A stretch of DNA of 33,368 nucleotides from positions 1 to 33,368 of the IMG/VR virus record IMGVR_UViG_3300020000_000049; one strand, 5' to 3'. A program made the position numbers and the translations under genes. Origin of the DNA: a virus. The notes beneath the pieces were generated by a model. The model saw only the letters and a program-made list of their open reading frames with translations, searched no databases and was not told the origin of the DNA. Shown here one piece after another: positions 30,993-33,368 of the stretch; position 1 is the stretch's first letter, and each line of letters starts with the position of its first letter.

Positions 30993-31501
30993 TAAACAAT
31001 TGCAGAGTTGTAAGCTGTAACTGCTGCAGGAGCTAAAGTGTACATGAATTCTGGCTCAAATGTATTTAAAGTGAATAAGAACCCTTGAGCGTCTGTTGAT
31101 TCAACAACAGTCATAATTTCGCCGCCGTTTACGGCACCTGCTACCGTAATAGATCCGTCATTGTGTTCAAAAAACACATTGAAAACACCATCAAGTAAAG
31201 CCTGAGCATCTGTAACATTTGCAATACGATCGCAATACATTAAAGCGAATGTACCTACACCAGCTTTGTTGCCTGTCATTGTAACAGGATCTTTAGTTGC
31301 AGTTTCAATAAAATTATCCGCTGTATTTTTTACCTCAAAACGATAAACTTCAGTAATCCCAGCAGGAATTACCATTACACCTGTTGAGGTATTTTGAATA
31401 ATATTTGCGCTATCCCAATCAGCGAATGAAATAGCTTTGTAACCTTTTGGCTTAATGAAGCCTGATTTTTTACGCGATGCCGTTAATGTTGTTCCGCACA
31501 T
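30992..31501 (-). CDS. Putative head or tail structural protein, 169 aa
   Basis: Starts MCGTTLTASRKKSGFIKPKG, then strand-rich with many Ala/Thr/Val residues (VMVIPAGITEVYRFEV) and no enzymatic motif. It is the first gene after the terminator behind the major capsid gene. Size and composition would fit a head decoration or tail tube protein; I cannot decide between them. Confidence 0.55.
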   Translation of the reverse strand: MCGTTLTASRKKSGFIKPKGYKAISFADWDSANIIQNTSTGVMVIPAGITEVYRFEVKNTADNFIETATKDPVTMTGNKAGVGTFALMYCDRIANVTDAQALLDGVFNVFFEHNDGSITVAGAVNGGEIMTVVESTDAQGFLFTLNTFEPEFMYTLAPAAVTAYNSAIV

Positions 31502-31524
31502 AATATTTTTTTTTGTTTAAAAAA

Positions 31525-31547
31525 AGCCCCTCTGAATTAGAGAGGCT
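31525..31547 (-). terminator. Terminator behind the major capsid gene
   Basis: A 9-bp stem (AGCCCCTCT at 31525-31533 with AGAGAGGCT at 31539-31547; one G-U in the minus transcript), 5-base loop, followed on the minus strand by seven Ts. Partial termination here would raise capsid mRNA above the portal and fibre genes. Confidence 0.88.
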
Positions 31548-31573
31548 TAATTATTAATTAATTCATTTGAAGA

Positions 31574-32590
31574 TTATCCTCCGTAAAGTACGCCGTGAGA
31601 CTGATCCATTACAGTAGCGTCCAAAGTATAGATTGAACGAGCAAACATCAAGTCTCCATCATTTGCAACTTTCCCTGTTTCAAAAGAAGCGCAATCAGCT
31701 AATGCATCAGTTGACCAATGGATTACTGACGGTCTTTGGCAGTAAACAAAACCTGTCGGCATTGGCACGAATTCAATAACAATTCCATTATAAGATATAA
31801 CCTCAGAATCGCCTTGACCTGTTACCAAGAAGTTGATTTGTTGAGCTGCTCCAACTGCGTTGTTAGCAACTTTGATGAATTGCTTGTGTGCGTATGGCGC
31901 ATACATTTTAGGTAATTCAGTAGCTTCTAATGCTGCTGCTGGAATAGCAGCATAGATAAGCGCATACTGAGCCGCGATATTGGCAGCCGTTACAGTTGTA
32001 CCAGCTACTTTAATGTAAGCTCCTAAGCCTGTTGAATCGTAAAGTACTCTTGAAAGAACACCATCAACACCTGCTGGATCTGCTGTGTATCCTGCAACCG
32101 CTGTTTGAGCTGCTGCTGAAATAGAACCTTGACCAGCTCCTGGAGTTAATGCTGCAATAGCTGTTTTTGTTGTTCCAGAAATAGCTGCCCAAAATTTAAG
32201 CTGAGCATCTTCTGAAACTCTTGGCCCTGTCATTGCTAAAACATTTGAGTTAAACTCATTTGAATCAATGTTCCAAGCTCCACTTGCCATATCTCTATTA
32301 AAACGAGATTGTCTTAAGTCCTCCATCTTGAAAGTGTACTTGTACTCAATCTTTACAGGAGTTGCAGTTCTATCTTTGATAGTAGGGCCTCCGTTAGACG
32401 TTAGAGCTAAGCCTGTGTAAGCTTGACCAACAACGTCAACTCTTGCCTCTGTGATAATTGTAGATGCTTTAACGTCATCTGCAAAGTTTACTAATGATTT
32501 ACCAACTGTTTTGTTGGCAAACATAATTTCTTGAATGATTGGCGAAACTGCTGCGCCTCTAATTGCTACTGGTGTATAAGTAATAGCCAT
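31574..32590 (-). CDS. Major capsid protein, 338 aa
   Basis: Builds the icosahedral shell. Ala/Thr/Val-rich, starting MAITYTPVAIRGAAVSPIIQ. It has a long first region with charged helix (KYTFKMEDLRQSRFNRDM) and a conserved-looking end (FETGKVANDGDLMFARSIYT). The HK97 fold is the usual scaffold for this size and neighbourhood. The protease/scaffold gene is just upstream, separated only by a 55-residue gene, and its own terminator follows, matching high expression. Sequence identity to a named capsid cannot be judged by eye. Confidence 0.8.
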   Translation of the reverse strand: MAITYTPVAIRGAAVSPIIQEIMFANKTVGKSLVNFADDVKASTIITEARVDVVGQAYTGLALTSNGGPTIKDRTATPVKIEYKYTFKMEDLRQSRFNRDMASGAWNIDSNEFNSNVLAMTGPRVSEDAQLKFWAAISGTTKTAIAALTPGAGQGSISAAAQTAVAGYTADPAGVDGVLSRVLYDSTGLGAYIKVAGTTVTAANIAAQYALIYAAIPAAALEATELPKMYAPYAHKQFIKVANNAVGAAQQINFLVTGQGDSEVISYNGIVIEFVPMPTGFVYCQRPSVIHWSTDALADCASFETGKVANDGDLMFARSIYTLDATVMDQSHGVLYGG

Positions 32591-32592
32591 AA

Positions 32593-32760
32593 TTATTTGT
32601 TTGTGTTAAAATGTTCGAGGTCGTTTAGCAACCATTTTATTTGTTCGTCTGTTAATTTGCCTTTGCAATATTCTTCAACTGTTTTTTTGCCAACAGCTTC
32701 TAAAAAATCAGGATAAGAAACTCCTCCATCGAATGGATTTATAAAGTCTGCCTTTGCCAT
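32593..32760 (-). CDS. Hypothetical protein, 55 aa
   Basis: MAKADFINPFDGGVSYPDFL then LTDEQIKWLLNDLEHF. A helical, acidic C-terminal part (VEEYCKGKLTDEQIKWL). It fits exactly between protease/scaffold (TAATG overlap) and the capsid start (2 bases). Not recognised; a scaffold-related or regulatory role in head assembly is possible. Confidence 0.7.
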   Translation of the reverse strand: MAKADFINPFDGGVSYPDFLEAVGKKTVEEYCKGKLTDEQIKWLLNDLEHFNTNK

Positions 32761-33368
32761 TATTTAAGCGTTTCTTTTTTCATTCTGTACTTTTCCAATG
32801 CAGACATATTTTCAATGCCTTTATCAACCATTTCAGGGATCTTTTTAGCTTCGATAACATCAGCTTTCAGTTTCTCAACTTCTGCCGTTAGCTTAACGTT
32901 AGATTCTTTTTCAGCTTCAAAGTCTGCTTTTAGTTTTACCTCAGCTTCTTCGTTAGCCATTTTAGTCGCAGTAGCTTCTGAAAGTTGAGCTTGTAAGTCT
33001 GCAACCTGAGTTTCTAACGCTGCAATTTTAGCTGCTGAATCATCGCCTCCGTTAGCATCTTCTTCTGCTTCTTCTTTGGCATCTTCGATAGAGCTAATCG
33101 CGCCCATATCATCAGTCTCATAAACTTTATTTTCAAAAGTAAATGTTCCGCTAGGCATAGGATTACCATCTTTATCTGTGATGATAGCGCCCAAATCTAA
33201 AGACGTTCCGAAAAATCCGTTTCCGTAGTCTGTCATGTCGGCGAAATTAAAAGTCTCTTTGAACTTTTCAACTGCCATCGCCCAAAGGCTTTTTTTATTC
33301 ATGTCCTCTTTATTAAATGTTACTTGTTTTTGTTCTTCTGGGAATAGTTGCCCTTCGATTGATAAGCC
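32760..33368 (-). CDS. XkdF-like prohead protease/scaffold, C-terminal part (gene crosses the contig junction)
   Basis: This is the rest of the gene that begins at 610, open at the right edge. Met179 at 33302 is an internal residue, not the start. Beyond the protease domain, residues ~240-340 form an acidic, Ala/Glu/Lys-rich coiled coil (for example KIAALETQVADLQAQLSEA), as expected of a scaffolding domain fused to its protease. No separate scaffold gene is visible, which supports the fusion. The stop overlaps the start of the next gene (TAATG). In the 16 bases where the two terminal copies differ, all three changes alter an amino acid. Confidence 0.85.
   Translation of the reverse strand, partial: GLSIEGQLFPEEQKQVTFNKEDMNKKSLWAMAVEKFKETFNFADMTDYGNGFFGTSLDLGAIITDKDGNPMPSGTFTFENKVYETDDMGAISSIEDAKEEAEEDANGGDDSAAKIAALETQVADLQAQLSEATATKMANEEAEVKLKADFEAEKESNVKLTAEVEKLKADVIEAKKIPEMVDKGIENMSALEKYRMKKETLK
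33227..33368. repeat. Terminal redundancy, right copy
   Basis: Right-hand copy of the 142-base terminal overlap, lying inside the protease/scaffold gene. The reading frame runs through it without a stop on the minus strand and continues in register into base 142 of the left copy. Confidence 0.93.

Overview
The window is essentially one complete phage genome. Its first 142 bases recur at the right end (33227-33368; 126 bases exact, three substitutions in the outer 16). Joining the ends closes a circle of about 33,226 bp and restores one intact 358-codon gene across the junction. No integrase, partition gene, tRNA or rRNA gene was recognised. The host is probably a member of the Bacteroidota, most likely a Flavobacteriia species. 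The DNA is AT-rich, the best promoters have the Bacteroidota layout (TTG, 19 bases, TATATTTG), genes lack obvious Shine-Dalgarno sites, and several exported proteins have flavobacterial signal peptides ending in FGQ or IGQ. A tape measure protein without any sheath gene suggests a siphovirus-like virion.

Most genes lie on the minus strand, so they are read from high to low coordinates. The early/replication block (20604 down to 11012) starts at a divergent control region at 20605-20710. It holds an XRE-type regulator, an HNH endonuclease, a three-HTH protein, small unknown genes, a DUF551-like gene, a replication initiator with an internal iteron-like array, a T7 gp4-like primase-helicase, a zinc-ribbon protein, a RusA resolvase, and a helicase-DNA methyltransferase fusion followed by tiny genes. 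A strong terminator at 10943-10980 closes this block.

The late block continues on the same strand. It runs terminase small and large subunits, neck and tail-completion genes, large tail proteins and the tape measure (10918 down to 1887). A promoter at the end of the tape measure gene drives a short structured RNA (about 1863-1784) whose two hairpin loops are perfectly complementary. Next come three small genes, one a lipoprotein. After the junction come the XkdF-like protease/scaffold, the major capsid protein, the portal, a head-tail adaptor, fibre-like proteins (two with Sec signal peptides), holin-like proteins and a GH24 lysozyme (610 to 1, then 33226 down to 24342). Portal after capsid, with the tail block between terminase and capsid, differs from the usual HK97-type order.

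The plus strand carries one compact block (20711-24256) with two promoter/terminator units. The first encodes an SSB-like protein and two unknowns. The second encodes another HNH endonuclease, another XRE protein, and a run of very small membrane, lipoprotein and unknown genes that are good candidates for host-interaction functions. A bidirectional terminator at 24263-24288 separates it from the lysis genes.
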